Positions 58,001 to 60,335 of a stretch of DNA of 64,000 nt are shown here, piece by piece. The notes below the pieces were generated by a model. It ran no database searches. It was not told where the DNA came from and worked only from the letters and a program-made list of their open reading frames with translations. The stretch is from contig NZ_JACVPA010000002.1 of the NCBI RefSeq assembly GCF_018882155.1, positions 124,001-188,000 of the forward strand. The letters run 5' to 3'. The stretch comes from Polynucleobacter nymphae. GTDB lineage: Bacteria > Pseudomonadota > Gammaproteobacteria > Burkholderiales > Burkholderiaceae. The first letter of the stretch is position 1. Each line of letters opens with the position of its first letter. The position numbers and the translations under genes are program-made.

Positions 58001-58170
58001 GTCTTGCGCAGAAACAGCCTACTGCAGAAGTCGATATTGGTGAGATCACGACAGATGATGCAAAGACTCCTCGTCGCATCAGCTCTACCAGAATTCGGTT
58101 AAATCCAGATGGCACCGAGTCTGTATGTAAAACCGATGAATCTGGAAAAACTACTTGCGGCAAAGATTAA
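31096..58170 (+). CDS. Giant TPS-type filamentous-haemagglutinin-like surface protein with YDG/MBG repeats
   Basis: One uninterrupted frame of about 9,000 codons. The start is uncertain: TTG 31096 gives the longest form but AAGGG is only one base away; GTG 31135 and ATG 31183 are in frame, and ATG 31183 gives an ordinary signal peptide (core IISHAFFSILILTSTAVFA). Then come a TPS/haemagglutination-activity domain (AVINWDSFNVGKNATVNF, IFVNPNGVTFGKGAEINAAG); WLLDP linkers near 32.5 and 33.8 kb; about ten ~250-residue beta-helix modules to 43.6 kb, each with ITYDTT and LPGYVLIDNTYG segments; and an YDG/MBG domain stalk to about 56.4 kb. A C-terminal region follows, starting VAWVGPTSGGNWSNPNNW and ending with a cysteine pair. 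This is a secreted filamentous adhesin by architecture; export would need a TpsB pore, not seen here. Confidence 0.9.
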   Translation: MGKFSFRKHLESEVNKSLNGSSLLSLKTSMKNFIANVHFAGIISHAFFSILILTSTAVFANPAVPNLPKLALPTNGQVVAGNASISQSQTATTATMNVNQTSQRAVINWDSFNVGKNATVNFNQPNTNAVTLNRVTGATQSMIDGAVNANGQVIFVNPNGVTFGKGAEINAAGVVASTMNIADKDFMEGKSTYKGNGTGAVINEGKIKTNADGGYIALLAPEVRNDGFLIAKKGSGTVAMASGEQITLDFQGNSLMSLKVDKATYQGLIENKRVVEVNGGLVVIAAGSANQLMATVIKNTGRISASSLVNNGGTIELVANTVTQAGKVTASSKTGQGGQVNLIGTDITLASNSTTSATGASGGGQVNVGLASTAVSGGTQVNSSTQAGIKANADAAANSKQLAKTVTIKQGALVDTSAVQSGNGGAIAIWSEVKTTVAGILKSVGGAIRGNGGFIETSSKGTVALAPQAQINTSASNGKSGTWLLDPIDLTIDASTANLISAVLANSNVTIAVTASTTTCPIGSCTQNGTGSLTIASGADILKAGANYTTLTLSSAGIFNLNANISGQNLDVIISSSIAYLNVGTTITASKVTVQAQTIYAQGNINTNNYSIAGNAGFLGNAIQLLAQAIYVSGGLSLSTSLPVNNATIVTVNGTAKRPEELPTYLIAHNADQNLNQVYSSAAANDESALQTAVATQANSNVIYLTGSNLLTLQATAQVKANGTTGGSIYVSAPIINTQAGSVVQANGNNGPGGLIALSGDQITVAGNIAANGTTDGGTISLIANNGDLNIQTSTIQTNGSTGRGGSVGLSANNNVTITGSAISATGYTQGGQIKIGNDASKGTLPFALSASLDQYSNINVAQLDQDLSNQNGGFIETSGQTLSMMASINAGRGGMWLLDPTNVTISTTAGTSTGTNPLTFTNQTNVSATQIQTAINAGTSIQIIADGTITQTANLTFAPASGVNVGLTYDTRTGTAQSITLTGTTTNTGAGNLTLNYLSSGQIIINGAINSTSTGKINVVAQSFYATNTLTTCSAGTCASIYNGSSGSITTKGGYVVMDATGGTLSGSTITAGAILNGPIWLNAGINTTTSGGVGSSAGGDFSVAGSNNLASNTGSFEPNVSVLNIGGNASFQLKSNATANYGFVVASYATTSPITAYGNIDITSNGITSSGNGLIYISSALTSTTGNVTLNATSISATSTTNPGISSIAAGTITANAGTISINGTSNASSAVVLAGGLSAKSIAITGTATTATTIVSLGAMTIVAGGSNLTVTANNTAAGANTGITQSGTINDNASGGNISFISNNVINQTGAITLAANAAGASTILYDTRTGNKLSTITAGSLTLATGSTKAVNYSILAAGAALSTGAVNVSGTITINNTYGCASAPCTTLSAVDNYITLSNFSTLATTSTGVTIGGALTGGTGIYLDGVTYSGNHGVYSTVAITATTGNIDILGITNGGASASGIFASGAGATLTASTGNIILNGYQLAGNAAVNLNGVITATAGSVTITGSNTTGNFAFWDNSLITAATGISITGTSAPGNGNAAVSMSGALTVTGVGAPITLIGNNTANPGVSGIAETGIITGASGSNITFISNGIINQTGAINLAANTSGNASAVTYDTTSGNKAANITGGNLTIAAGSTSDINYVVKSAGSGINPGSIGSATVALPGYLLLDNTYGAASGTPVSGYITNANSGTLTGAIIGVNVNSAITATKSITLMGASQTGYYSVSMTAAIAASQGSITITGSGINYSIYSSAAGTLTASTGSLTINGTSTTGQAVQLAGAITTQTGITINGTGTTATTIVTAGAMTLGIGYAAGTSSSPTVISNAAGTSGSLIGLVSGATMPTVSSAAISILVAGTNVAYGNPATAIALLSSTSNTATYIIGYADATYSKMVQVVLTSSSGSVYATESSAKYNTTLLSTGGASNLLGGSTNILSLWNGSAAGGLGTSTAMTLATSSTTGGYGAANLVLSGVGYVRNNPSGNITITANNTAAGGNIGISQSGAIINNANGSNISFISNNLISQAGTITLPANTSGTASNITYDTTGGAATTTNSKLATVTTGALSIGANSTSAINYSVLTAGARIDIAGVVSVPGTITLDNTYGCTGVSCAPATGYLNTALASWATYVTTSYGVQVESALTGTAITIKGINNAASTGAVLLQAALVSTTGDINITGTTTSGWAITNCVNGVGAYNNTNTANSGAINLTATATTGYGVGVYFVSYGAMSAKSITVIGNSAGNYAAYLGAMTIVSGGGNINVTGTVTTSSNTAIYQAGAIADNAAGSNISFIANGIINQTGTIALVANTTGTAASITYNTTSDGIASTIATGALTVAAGTNNSAINFIAKSAGAAINPGVIGSTTVALPGYVLLDNTYGCSGTGCTPITGFINTTSANLSLATTSVGLTINNAIYASGSITLNGIASGSQGINYSAVMTSTANNVTLNGGTTNNYAVYNGGQATLITANNINITGTSTLAAGWDVYIGPLTINSAATGGSITVTGNVINTPGANGGINQSGAITGTNGSNISFISNNNISQAGTITLPANTSGTASNITYDTTGGAATTTNSKLATVTTGALSIGANSTSAINYSVLTAGARIDIAGVVSVPGTITLDNTYGCTGVSCAPATGYLNTALASWATYVTTSYGVQVESALTGTAITIKGINNAASTGAVLLQAALVSTTGDINITGTTTSGWAITNCVNGVGAYNNTNTANSGAINLTATATTGYGVGVYFVSYGAMSAKSITVIGNSAGNYAAYLGAMTIVSGGGNINVTGTVTTSSNTAIYQAGAIADNAAGSNISFIANGIINQTGTIALVANTTGTAASITYNTTSDGIASTIATGALTVAAGTNNSAINFIAKSAGSAINPGTIGTSTVALPGYVLIDNTYGCTGTNCTPATGFINTTTNNLASLATTSIGLTVNNAIYAVGAVTENGVSSGSQGIGYTAAMTSTGSNVILTGGTTTSYGVYGTTLITANNITITGTSSGAPSYDAYVNALTINTGATGGSITITGNVIGTPGAAGGIYQSGAITGVSGTNISFISNNNISQNGAISLAANTSGTASNITYDTTTGNKTSTISSAALTITTGSTSAINYIIKTNGGTISPPAITVPGYILLDNTCLGCATATTPANAAVNGNAITLGGALSAGTLAGTTGVTINAVANGTGVGFVQGANAIASSAGGVTIAVNGQTGTGYTSSGAIAATGQAVTINATITTGSAINDTGAITGGVVIITGSQTTSTATATVVTATGLITANNVTITGNGGAASTIVSLGAVTINAGGSNLTVTANNVAAGGANGITQTGAITDNAVGSNITFTSNNIINQTGAIALVANTGGTAANITYDTTSGTKASNITTGALTVAAGTNNSGINFIAKSAGSAINPGTIGTSTVALPGYVLIDNTYGCTGTNCTPATGFINTTTNNLASLATTSIGLTVNNAIYAVGAVTENGVSSGSQGIGYTAAMTSTGSNVILTGGTTTSYGVYGTTLITANNITITGTSSGAPSYDAYVNALTINTGATGGSITITGNVIGTPGAAGGIYQSGAITGVSGTNISFISNNNISQNGAISLAANTSGTASNITYDTTTGNKTSTISSAALTITTGSTSAINYIIKTNGGTISPPAITVPGYILLDNTCLGCATATTPANAAVNGNAITLGGALSAGTLAGTTGVTINAVANGTGVGFVQGANAIASSAGGVTIAVNGQTGTGYTSSGAIAATGQAVTINATITTGSAINDTGAITGGVVIITGSQTTSTATATVVTATGLITANNVTITGNGGAASTIVSLGAVTINAGGSNLTVTANNVAAGGANGITQTGAITDNAVGSNITFTSNNIINQTGAIALVANTGVPIANVIYDATRGNKASNITGGAITFTTGASSVINYIAKSAGSAINPGAIGTSTASLPGYVLIDNTYGCTGTGCTPVTGFITANNISGTLATASAGLSINGAIYNAGNITLNGVSSGTHAINYSVAINTTGGAITMNGISSTNYAIYGSAAAGIVSASSATLGVVTMTGSAATSNQYAINTVASATITGKAGVYLSGLGVGGNITMGALIQDSGTGGGVIVNAVGNVSLAGVTNSGVNGIRITGGDGIAAGTTTGGNVTAVGTITNTGGVVGISMAAPENAACTTGCTIANAISITTTNADATKNISYGILGGALLKPSAYSVTYTSGNFINYRQKLTNTLAISVTLTGDYSAVYGTAYNSASANAWLQANSTVNYTGSITASFGVTTTSLAYVKSVLMFSPTVGGTTASNGTNANAVQTNTALTTASVSTTDGSAVTVVPANHTYTITPAVLGIAISGVYNGTTSYANQNATIVTTGLAAWDTITNVTVSAANANTASAYVTAIAGTATGINSFSSLNYLMNSAYNGTLSSGLPVNASQSAATNKVTITPAPLGVTINAIYTGTTTVTPTAFTVTGLVNSQTISSISAATINAINVAANNSNYVTAITVGSGTASIGNYFINPAYNTVSSNTQNTVTLTPKVLTVTGITIAAKTYDGSKSATVSGGSLVGVAAGDLANVTLAQTATFVSASAANNVALVMVDSISGSASANYVLTQPTGITANIAQKVLTVGGATVAANKVYDGSTVATITGGTLVGVVTADVANVNLIQAGSFAQSNVANAISVTMSNTLTGPASANYVLTQPANVTANITPKVLTVTGTTVANKMYDGSTAATVTGGTLVGVLGADAANVTLTKAGSFTTANAGTGTAVTITDSISGSASANYSLTQPTGITANITPAPLGITLATVYSGSTTVTPTSFSLTGLVNGETISAISSATVANINVAANSSNFVRSIVIGSGTALASNYTFNTATSTTAGTSLNTVTLSTKTLTVTGTLADAKVYDGTTSVNVWGGSLVGVVGGDVVSLKQAGTFNSANVASAVTVLVSDSISGASSGNYTLIQPTGITAAITVKALTVSDGTVAHKTYDGTTSATLTGGSLIGLVAGDTSKVTLVQAGSFSSPNVSNGIIIIVNDSITGVAASNYRLIQPTGITANITPAMLGIQVVGVANGTNNITPISYTINGLINGQTITGLSSVTVSSSSISSNGSNFVTGIVISGGTALATNYAFAPSYSATSGIGQNIATLVAASQKVLTVINTVAVTKVYDGTTTITITGGTLVGLTTGDAANVTLVQSAALTSANVNSAASVIISDSITGTAAANYILVQPSGITAIVTPAPLGITVTAEYNGTTSVTPSAFTVTGLVAGQTITGLSSATVNNANVANNGSNYVTSIVSSGGTASLSNYSINSAYNATAGNTKNMATITAKALTVGSGSVVADKVYDGTTAAAITGGALVGVIGSDVVNLTQAGSFAQSAVGSSIVVTAADTLSGTAASNYSITQPTGLTASITPKTLTVSGVSVSNKVYDGTTTAVASTGSLVGLVSGDNTKVTLTQSASFSSANVGNSIPVTVYESISGAAAANYTVVQPSGLSANITPKALTITGTTIANKVYDGTTSASVTAGTLVGLVTSDLANIIFTKAASFSSANVGVAISIVMNDSISGSAAGNYTLTQPTGITASITPKPLTVTGTSIANKSYDGTAVASISGGSLIGVVSGDTVGLSQSASFSQSNAGTGLGVTVADTLTNNAAGNYTLTQPTGFTANITPAPITVMIASQTKQYDSTNSASLEAGTSGNAGSYTLSGFINGQGAYITQTSATYNSANVANATSISASLSSSNYVAAGSTNLSNYALPTSVSAVGTITPAPLTMTANAAAKFVGQADPTFTYTLSGLKGADTSSVLSNAAVTRPAGEIAGASYALTPGASAANYTIVPVSANLTILAQGQLMITIGNSSVAYGSLTSSNIAASATVSASYCSIGSDCSAPYIITLNVMPGLSANTFIATDAKSGTAQGNYTLTVTPPTFNASNSSAGGFLNVGNYTFTPSSSVVTNPGYATNYATGYPIITVAGTITITPLTLSINNPSPSKVYDATNAIVAKTLTASNAIAGDQLIIRGSGTYASANAGTGLSYTLNGISISGTDAANYAFIGNVTGTNGVITQAVLSISGATVANKTYDGTNAASFSGGTLNGVVSSDSVNLTLTQVGTFSQINVGDNLAVTAANVLGGSAAGNYSLTQPTGLTANITPRALTVTGTSVANKTYNGNDVAVVSGGTLVGVVNSDNVTLVQAGNFPSANVGTGLAVTIADTLTNNAAGNYTLAQPTGFTANITAKALTITGATVANKTYDGSNVASITGGSLVGRVGSEDVTLTEAAAFSQSDVGNGLAVTATNILGGTAAGNYTLTQQTGLTANITPKALTVTGTTVANKIYDRTNVATISGGSLVGVISGETIGLVQVGTFGQINVGTGLAVTIADTLTNNAAGNYTLTQPTGLTADITPKALTVTGTTVANKTYNGNNVAAITGGNLVGVVSSDNVSLNQAATFSQSDVGTALVVTAANTLSNNTAGNYTLVQPAGLTADITTKALTISGAAVANKVYDGTVAAIFTAGTLSGKVGSDDVILTQAGSFSQASIGTGLTVTATSILSGAAAMNYSLTQPTGLSANITAKALTVTGAVIANKVYDGSNVATFSAGTLNGVVSSDTASLIVTRGASFSQVNVGNSLTVTAAYAISGSAAGNYTLSQPTGLAANITPAPLGITVAATYSGSTTITPASYTITGLVNGETITGISSATVNNLNIAANSSNYVTAITASGGTASLSNYAITPSFNSGAGGTQNTVTLAAKALTITADNVTAPVYGTAYALGTTGFTAAGLVGNDAVSAATLSYGSATSVAATTNADTYSASIIPSAAVGTGLANYTISYVAGDLTVGKAALTITPNAVNTVFNGSILDKATYSQAIGNYTLTGYKNTDSVVNVPVTLSGSMNFSGASNTVVQDVANYTLAVGSLTGSTSNTNYTITFSNTANNTYKINPAVLSIAASKVYDGTTAFAASSVSAVTTIGNQVVSLAGSGTSNSADVIGVSSLSTTGLSIANTAFANNYVLPASTSNVSITPALITVSIATQTKVYDATNTATLNSGSYNFSGFAVGQGASINQTSATFNSANVANATTVSTTLSNANYVASGLTNLSNYSLPLSISGNGSITRATLTMTANAAAKFVGQSDPTLTYTLTGLKGADTSSVLVNPVVSRQAGETATSDAPNNGALYTISPSATAANYTIVPITAGFTVVAQGQLLLTVSNTSVVYGTLKASNLGTSAAVSASYCTIGSDCSAPYIVNLNIAAGSSANTWTATDAKSPQGKYTLSINLPSLSSADNSTGGYLNVGSYTLTPSSTVTTVAGYATNYVTSYPVLTVAGTTSITALLLNINTPSPSKVYDASNTIIGKVLTASNAIAGDQLVMSGSGAYASINAGTGLAYTINSVAIFGADAANYAFSGTVAGTNGVITPAPLTVSGISANNKIYDATNAVTFSGTPALIGVVQGDTVIATGIPTAIFSQSDVGDNLPVNFGSNSLTISNTNYFISRLTLSQTANITRAPITITAAKLYDGLVSLVGADLTITGVAGQTLAISSGGAILTNADVGSAALQSLNNLVLANGTGSASNYTLSSPVFGNVIITPAPLTVTATAASMVYGSAVPNLEYTFSGLVPNDSAANFNGSLATTASNTANVGSNYLISQGTLSAGGNYTIGSYVPANITITPAPLIITASADSKVYGSMSTNGGVSYSAGVAVGSTGYTVSGLIAGNNDAVIAVRLASAGSAANAAVNNGSPYVISASGASGGGLANYTITYVDGALTVTPAPLTVTAVAKSMVYGAAVPNLTYTYTGLVANDTTTTFIGGLTTSATNISGVGSNYLISQGTLAASANYTITSYVSANITITPAPLVVTANSATKVYGSGLPSLTFAYTGLVSGDTSASFTGSLTTTATSSSNVGSNYPINQGSLLAGGNYVIATYIPGNLTITPAPLAVSATATSMVYGSAVPNLSYTYTGLVNGDTVASFTGGLATTATSNASVGSNYLISQASLLANTNYTITSYIPANVTITPAPLIITADSKSIVYGDRVLPTLTYTQTGLIGSDQITGSLAAPTNLNLFNGNDGSASPVSTNSITYPIGQGTLNASTNYAITYVPANVNVTPKALIISTAPIASITYGTSLNLSSAAALADGLINGDYVTSVSAKFSNSGNMFSTIGSATPAGTYAGSIQVVPGSELGLGLSNYNPSYRAGDLTIGKANLTVTVASDAKLVTTSDIPNYGGIIASGFKNGETIANLNGTATVIRTNSTVQAAGSYPGVLTASGLDSNNYNINYVPGTYTILPANTLLVKLGNTNTSYGSAVSYSPVASYLTADNTVISSSNGSGLTVATNGNEITVADNAGGQYQFTATPIGGQVSSSGNLNAGAYQLSAGSPSISGSNFTSAFVVGAATVQPRALTVGQDFTLGAVSKVYDGNTTINAVGSAITPTANSNIVNGDVVKISATGSYGSKNVATNIQYTIDINLGGSDGNNYYIAGGSAVTSNNGLITQLTTPVAWVGPTSGGNWSNPNNWAAGAIPDFANVKYVNIPTGTSVIYDSGLTAPVETIATNSGNITFNTGTASTIPMVINGKGTITVAANTAATLIGDNAYTGNAIIGANATLIAGSNTALGAGNILGNGGSFGTTNSAILSAVMATGSLNLISSISTSGTQSYGNLTLDTGSVTLSSNNAAILFLGTIDARSAKAQSLVVNAGSGVVTIADSIGSTARIGSLEVTGGSIYILADILTGTFQKYHGNIFIGDASYLNKTSAIGFLFNSRRSYFEYQRGSLTSTIDYLNANPIFIRTMISEDPQVVFDGTVNDTVANTHTLLVAAIAPTKASAAVDAPVISFKQTVGLDKPLYSLNSQTAISQSDVAITSTDQYVGQIAIVGGAATYASQTYSAASMTASAASTGGKVQFSVYDPAAKVSFMLPTHTSNGVEQLNLYNGNSATLAIYGSTNYAAYANTGSAANQWSAPTIGNALGYVPPTPPAPVSVLPIEQTVSAAVLREIYQYHLDQVQNAMPSLAQKQPTAEVDIGEITTDDAKTPRRISSTRIRLNPDGTESVCKTDESGKTTCGKD
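37195..38150 (+). repeat. Tandem duplication A, copy 1 (inside the giant gene)
   Basis: Matches 38743-39698 base for base except two synonymous differences noticed by eye (GGT/GGC and AGC/AGT). The offset is 1,548 bases, exactly 516 codons, so the frame is kept. Each unit spans two beta-helix modules. Confidence 0.9.
38743..39698 (+). repeat. Tandem duplication A, copy 2 (inside the giant gene)
   Basis: Second copy of the unit at 37195-38150. The match breaks at 39698, two bases before duplication B begins at 39700. Confidence 0.9.
39700..41150 (+). repeat. Tandem duplication B, copy 1 (inside the giant gene)
   Basis: About 1,451 bases that appear identical to 41254-42704, offset 1,554 bases (518 codons). 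No mismatch was found by eye. Antisense open frames at 40479-40670 and 42033-42224 are the same sequence, an independent sign of identity. Confidence 0.92.
41254..42704 (+). repeat. Tandem duplication B, copy 2 (inside the giant gene)
   Basis: Second copy of 39700-41150. Divergence begins after CGAATACGGG at 42704, where copy 1 continues with TGGCACT and copy 2 with CGTACC. Confidence 0.92.
44620..51250 (+). repeat. YDG-domain array in the giant gene
   Basis: At least 17 repeats of roughly 75-85 residues, each with a [VI]xG..VANK.YDG core, a GG.LVG turn, and an NYTLTQPTG..A.I exit strand. Clear starts lie near 44640, 44890, 45160, 45690, 45940, 46470, 47000, 47260, 47520, 47775, 49210, 49465, 49720, 49970, 50225, 50475 and 50730, with MBG-like domains interspersed (for example 45400, 46190, 46720, 50970). 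At protein level most are 40-80% alike by eye, with more drift than duplications A and B. Confidence 0.8.
48015..49195 (+). repeat. Diverged long repeat C, copy 1 (inside the giant gene)
   Basis: A ~400-residue block, from the ITVMIASQTKQYD segment through FVGQADPTFTYTL, SASYCSIGSDCSAPYI and NPSPSKVYDATNAI, matching 52053-53233 in order along its full length, but with many substitutions and small indels. Confidence 0.8.
52053..53233 (+). repeat. Diverged long repeat C, copy 2 (inside the giant gene)
   Basis: Partner of 48015-49195: ITVSIATQTKVYD, FVGQSDPTLTYTL, SASYCTIGSDCSAPYI and TPSPSKVYDASNTI in the same order. This is an older duplication than A or B. Confidence 0.8.
53740..55320 (+). 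repeat. MBG-domain array in the giant gene
   Basis: About six MBG_2-type repeats of some 80 residues, each opening with TPAPL and a VYGS/VYGD segment and closing with NYTI..Y.PANITI. Starts lie near 53745, 53995, 54290, 54535, 54780 and 55030. They form the distal part of the stalk before the C-terminal region. Confidence 0.75.
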
Positions 58171-58353
58171 TACTGCTGCTAGCTAAATAAGCTGGATTAA
58201 TAAGTGGGCAGTCTTGTGGATCGGGTGAGATGAGCTGCGCCAAAACTTGGGCTAAATTCGTGACCAAGGGATTTAGGGGCTTCAGGATTCTGGTTTTATA
58301 GCACCCAATTTATTTACCAGCCCGATCTAGTTAGAAACATCAATTTGCATTAA

Positions 58354-58372
58354 TATAATTTGACTATAGGAG
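58354..58372 (+). promoter_or_regulatory. -10 element and ribosome-binding site of the amidohydrolase gene
   Basis: TATAAT at 58354-58359 with a weak -35 (TTAGAA, 58331-58336) 17 bases upstream, followed by AGGAGG (58368-58373 region) before the ATG at 58382. The 210 bases between the giant gene and this site show no clear terminator. Confidence 0.5.
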
Positions 58373-58381
58373 GCTTAACAA

Positions 58382-59884
58382 ATGATGACCCCTGATGAGA
58401 TCGCAAAACTCATTCCAGCAGAAAAAGCGCAATTTCGTTCACCAATACCTACCCAGGCAATTTCAAGCGATGAGTTTTTTCCTGGGGTGCAGACTGCTAA
58501 GCAAAAAGAATTCGAGAACCGCGTCAAAGACATCGGCACAAAGCTTGCTAAGCATCAAGGCATACCTCGCCGCCGGTTTTTTCAAAGCGCTGCTGGAATG
58601 GCAGCTGCTTTTCTTGCGATGAATGATACCTTTGGCCCACTCTATGGTGTTAGTCATGCGGAGGCAGCAACACCAGAGTTGGCGAATGAAAGGGCTGCTG
58701 CCTTAAAAGATCAGTTCATTATGGATATGCACACCCATTTTCTACGTGACGATACTCGGCTTGAAGGTTTTGTTAGATCCCGCGAAGCCGTAGGTAAGGC
58801 CTCATGGAATCCTGCATTAGTCAATAAGCCACAAACCTTGGATGACTTGAAGTTTGCCAATTACTTTAAAGAGGTCTATTTAGATAGCGATACTAAAGTG
58901 GCATTGATTTCTGGTTCTGGATCTGAGGATCCTCGAGATTGGTTTTTAACCAATGAAATGAAAGCGCGAGCACGTCAATCAGTAAATCAAGAATCCGGCA
59001 CCAAAAGAATGTTCTCGCATGCCATTTTTATGCCGGGAACGCTGGGCTGGCTAGAAAAGGCCGAAGCCGATTATGAAAATTTAAAGCCAGATTCGTACAA
59101 GGGTTACACCATCGGTGACAACACCAATAAGCAACTATCAAAGCACCCTTGGCGTCTTGATGATGAAAAATTGCTATATCCATTTTATGAGAAGTTGGCT
59201 AAATGGAGTAAGACTAAGCCAAGTCTTGCAAATGTGTGTGTGCACAAGGGCCTTTATCCACCGTCCGTCACGCAGCAATATCCTCACTTATTGGCTTATG
59301 CAAATGTAGATGACGTTGCTAAGGCTGCTAAAGATTGGCCTCAACTCAATTTTGTGATCTATCATTCCGCTTTTCGATATACAGGCGGAACTTGGGATAT
59401 AGGTTGGGAGCAATTTAGACAAACTGGCCGCATTGATTGGGTGACGGATTTAGCCCAGATCCCACAAAAAACCGGCGTTAATAATATTTACGGAGATTTA
59501 GGACAAATTTTTGCTCAAAGCACAATTTCTGAGCCAAGATTATGTGCCGCAATGTTGGGTCAGCTCATACAAGGTCTAGGGCAAGATCATGTTGTCTGGG
59601 GTACCGATGCCATTTGGACGGGTTCTCCCCAGTGGCAAATTGAGGCCTTTCGTAGATTAGAGATTCCTGAGGATATGCAGAAAAAATATGGTTTTAATCC
59701 TTTGGGAGCTGCAGATGGACCAGTAAAGCGAGCAATCTTTGGTGAAAATTCTGCGCGGCTTTATAACTTCACTGCTGCACAGCGAGCAGGCTTAGCGAAC
59801 GATAAGATTACCTTGGCAAAAATTCATTATGACCAGTTTGGGGATGGCAGAACAAACTTAAGATATGGTTATATGCAGGCTTAA
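58382..59884 (+). CDS. Amidohydrolase-2 family metal-dependent hydrolase with internal Tat-like signal
   Basis: A 500-residue protein. The TIM-barrel core has the metal-binding MDMHTHF (residues 114-120), a histidine in NVCVHKG, another in FVIYHSAFRY and the catalytic aspartate in VWGTDAIW, the pattern of the ACMSD-related amidohydrolase-2 family. The twin-arginine-like motif RRRFFQSAAGMAAAFLAM lies at residues 63-80, after an unusual 60-residue polar N-terminal extension, so export is possible but not certain. AGGAGG precedes the ATG; the second codon is also ATG. Substrate unknown. It stands alone, ending at a bidirectional terminator. Confidence 0.85.
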   Translation: MMTPDEIAKLIPAEKAQFRSPIPTQAISSDEFFPGVQTAKQKEFENRVKDIGTKLAKHQGIPRRRFFQSAAGMAAAFLAMNDTFGPLYGVSHAEAATPELANERAAALKDQFIMDMHTHFLRDDTRLEGFVRSREAVGKASWNPALVNKPQTLDDLKFANYFKEVYLDSDTKVALISGSGSEDPRDWFLTNEMKARARQSVNQESGTKRMFSHAIFMPGTLGWLEKAEADYENLKPDSYKGYTIGDNTNKQLSKHPWRLDDEKLLYPFYEKLAKWSKTKPSLANVCVHKGLYPPSVTQQYPHLLAYANVDDVAKAAKDWPQLNFVIYHSAFRYTGGTWDIGWEQFRQTGRIDWVTDLAQIPQKTGVNNIYGDLGQIFAQSTISEPRLCAAMLGQLIQGLGQDHVVWGTDAIWTGSPQWQIEAFRRLEIPEDMQKKYGFNPLGAADGPVKRAIFGENSARLYNFTAAQRAGLANDKITLAKIHYDQFGDGRTNLRYGYMQA

Positions 59885-59945
59885 GCTTGTTAAAGTGTCG
59901 TACTAATGCGATGTGGGTCTGACGCTAAGATAGCTCATAGAAGAA

Positions 59946-59969
59946 AAAGCCACCCTCGGGTGGCTTTTC
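59946..59969. terminator. Bidirectional rho-independent terminator
   Basis: Perfect 10-bp stem AAAAGCCACC (59946-59955), CTCG loop, GGTGGCTTTT (59960-59969). With A and T at the ends it works on both strands: for the amidohydrolase on the plus strand and originally for the tRNA-Lys on the minus strand. Confidence 0.85.
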
Positions 59970-59976
59970 TAATGCT

Positions 59977-60021
59977 GGTGGGTCGGGCGAGATTCGAACT
60001 CGCGACCAACGGATTAAAAGA
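59977..60021 (-). pseudogene. tRNA-Lys 3' fragment, putative integration (att) site
   Basis: On the minus strand these 45 bases read as the 3' part of a tRNA-Lys(UUU): the anticodon loop CTTTTAA, the 3' anticodon strand, variable loop, T arm (GCGAG-TTCGAAT-CTCGC), the 3' acceptor strand CCGACCC, discriminator A and encoded CCA. Upstream of the loop, homology stops abruptly: the 5' half (acceptor, D arm, 5' anticodon strand) is missing. The break exactly at the anticodon loop is typical of tyrosine-integrase crossover. Confidence 0.85.
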
Positions 60022-60284
60022 CGCAAAATTGTTCTAAAACAGTAATTTAGACATTGGCTTAAACCTGCCTAGATTCAGGTGCGATATAGGCAGCGAGTTT
60101 TGTGGGGTCGATTGGGTTGGGGTGGAGGTCGGGTGGCATCGACACCGGTTTGTCGGGTAAACCGACAAATCATCTGCTGAACCTAGATGTTTCTCTAAAT
60201 AATTAATCCATTAAAAACAATAGCTTGGCCAGTAAAAAATCAATATAAGGGCGGATATTTGATCTTGCTCAATGTATTAACAAA
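60022..60284. other. Non-coding stretch between the tRNA fragment and the GntR gene
   Basis: Contains a perfect 8-bp hairpin TTTGTCGG/CCGACAAA (60149-60169) with a 5-base loop. A 37-codon minus-strand frame ends at 60060 with a proline-rich sequence and then PTKLAAYIAPESRQV. It could be the tail of a lost gene, but nothing identifies it. Confidence 0.4.
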
Positions 60285-60315
60285 ATTGTTGACAATATTG
60301 TTATCAAAATATTAA
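60285..60315 (+). promoter_or_regulatory. Promoter and palindromic operators of the GntR-led operon
   Basis: Two overlapping palindromes, ATTGT-TG-ACAAT (60285-60296) and ACAATATTGT (60292-60301), cover a consensus -35 TTGACA (60289-60294). The best -10 is TATTAA (60310-60315) at a short 15-base spacing. Overlap of palindromes and -35 suggests autorepression by the GntR protein encoded next. Confidence 0.6.
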
Positions 60316-60335
60316 AGTGGCTAAAAGGTAAACAA

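Noticed and set aside
60060..60170. 37-codon minus-strand frame near the tRNA fragment, considered as an integrase tail.
   Set aside because: No integrase motif (R-H-R-Y) is visible and the sequence is too short to assign.
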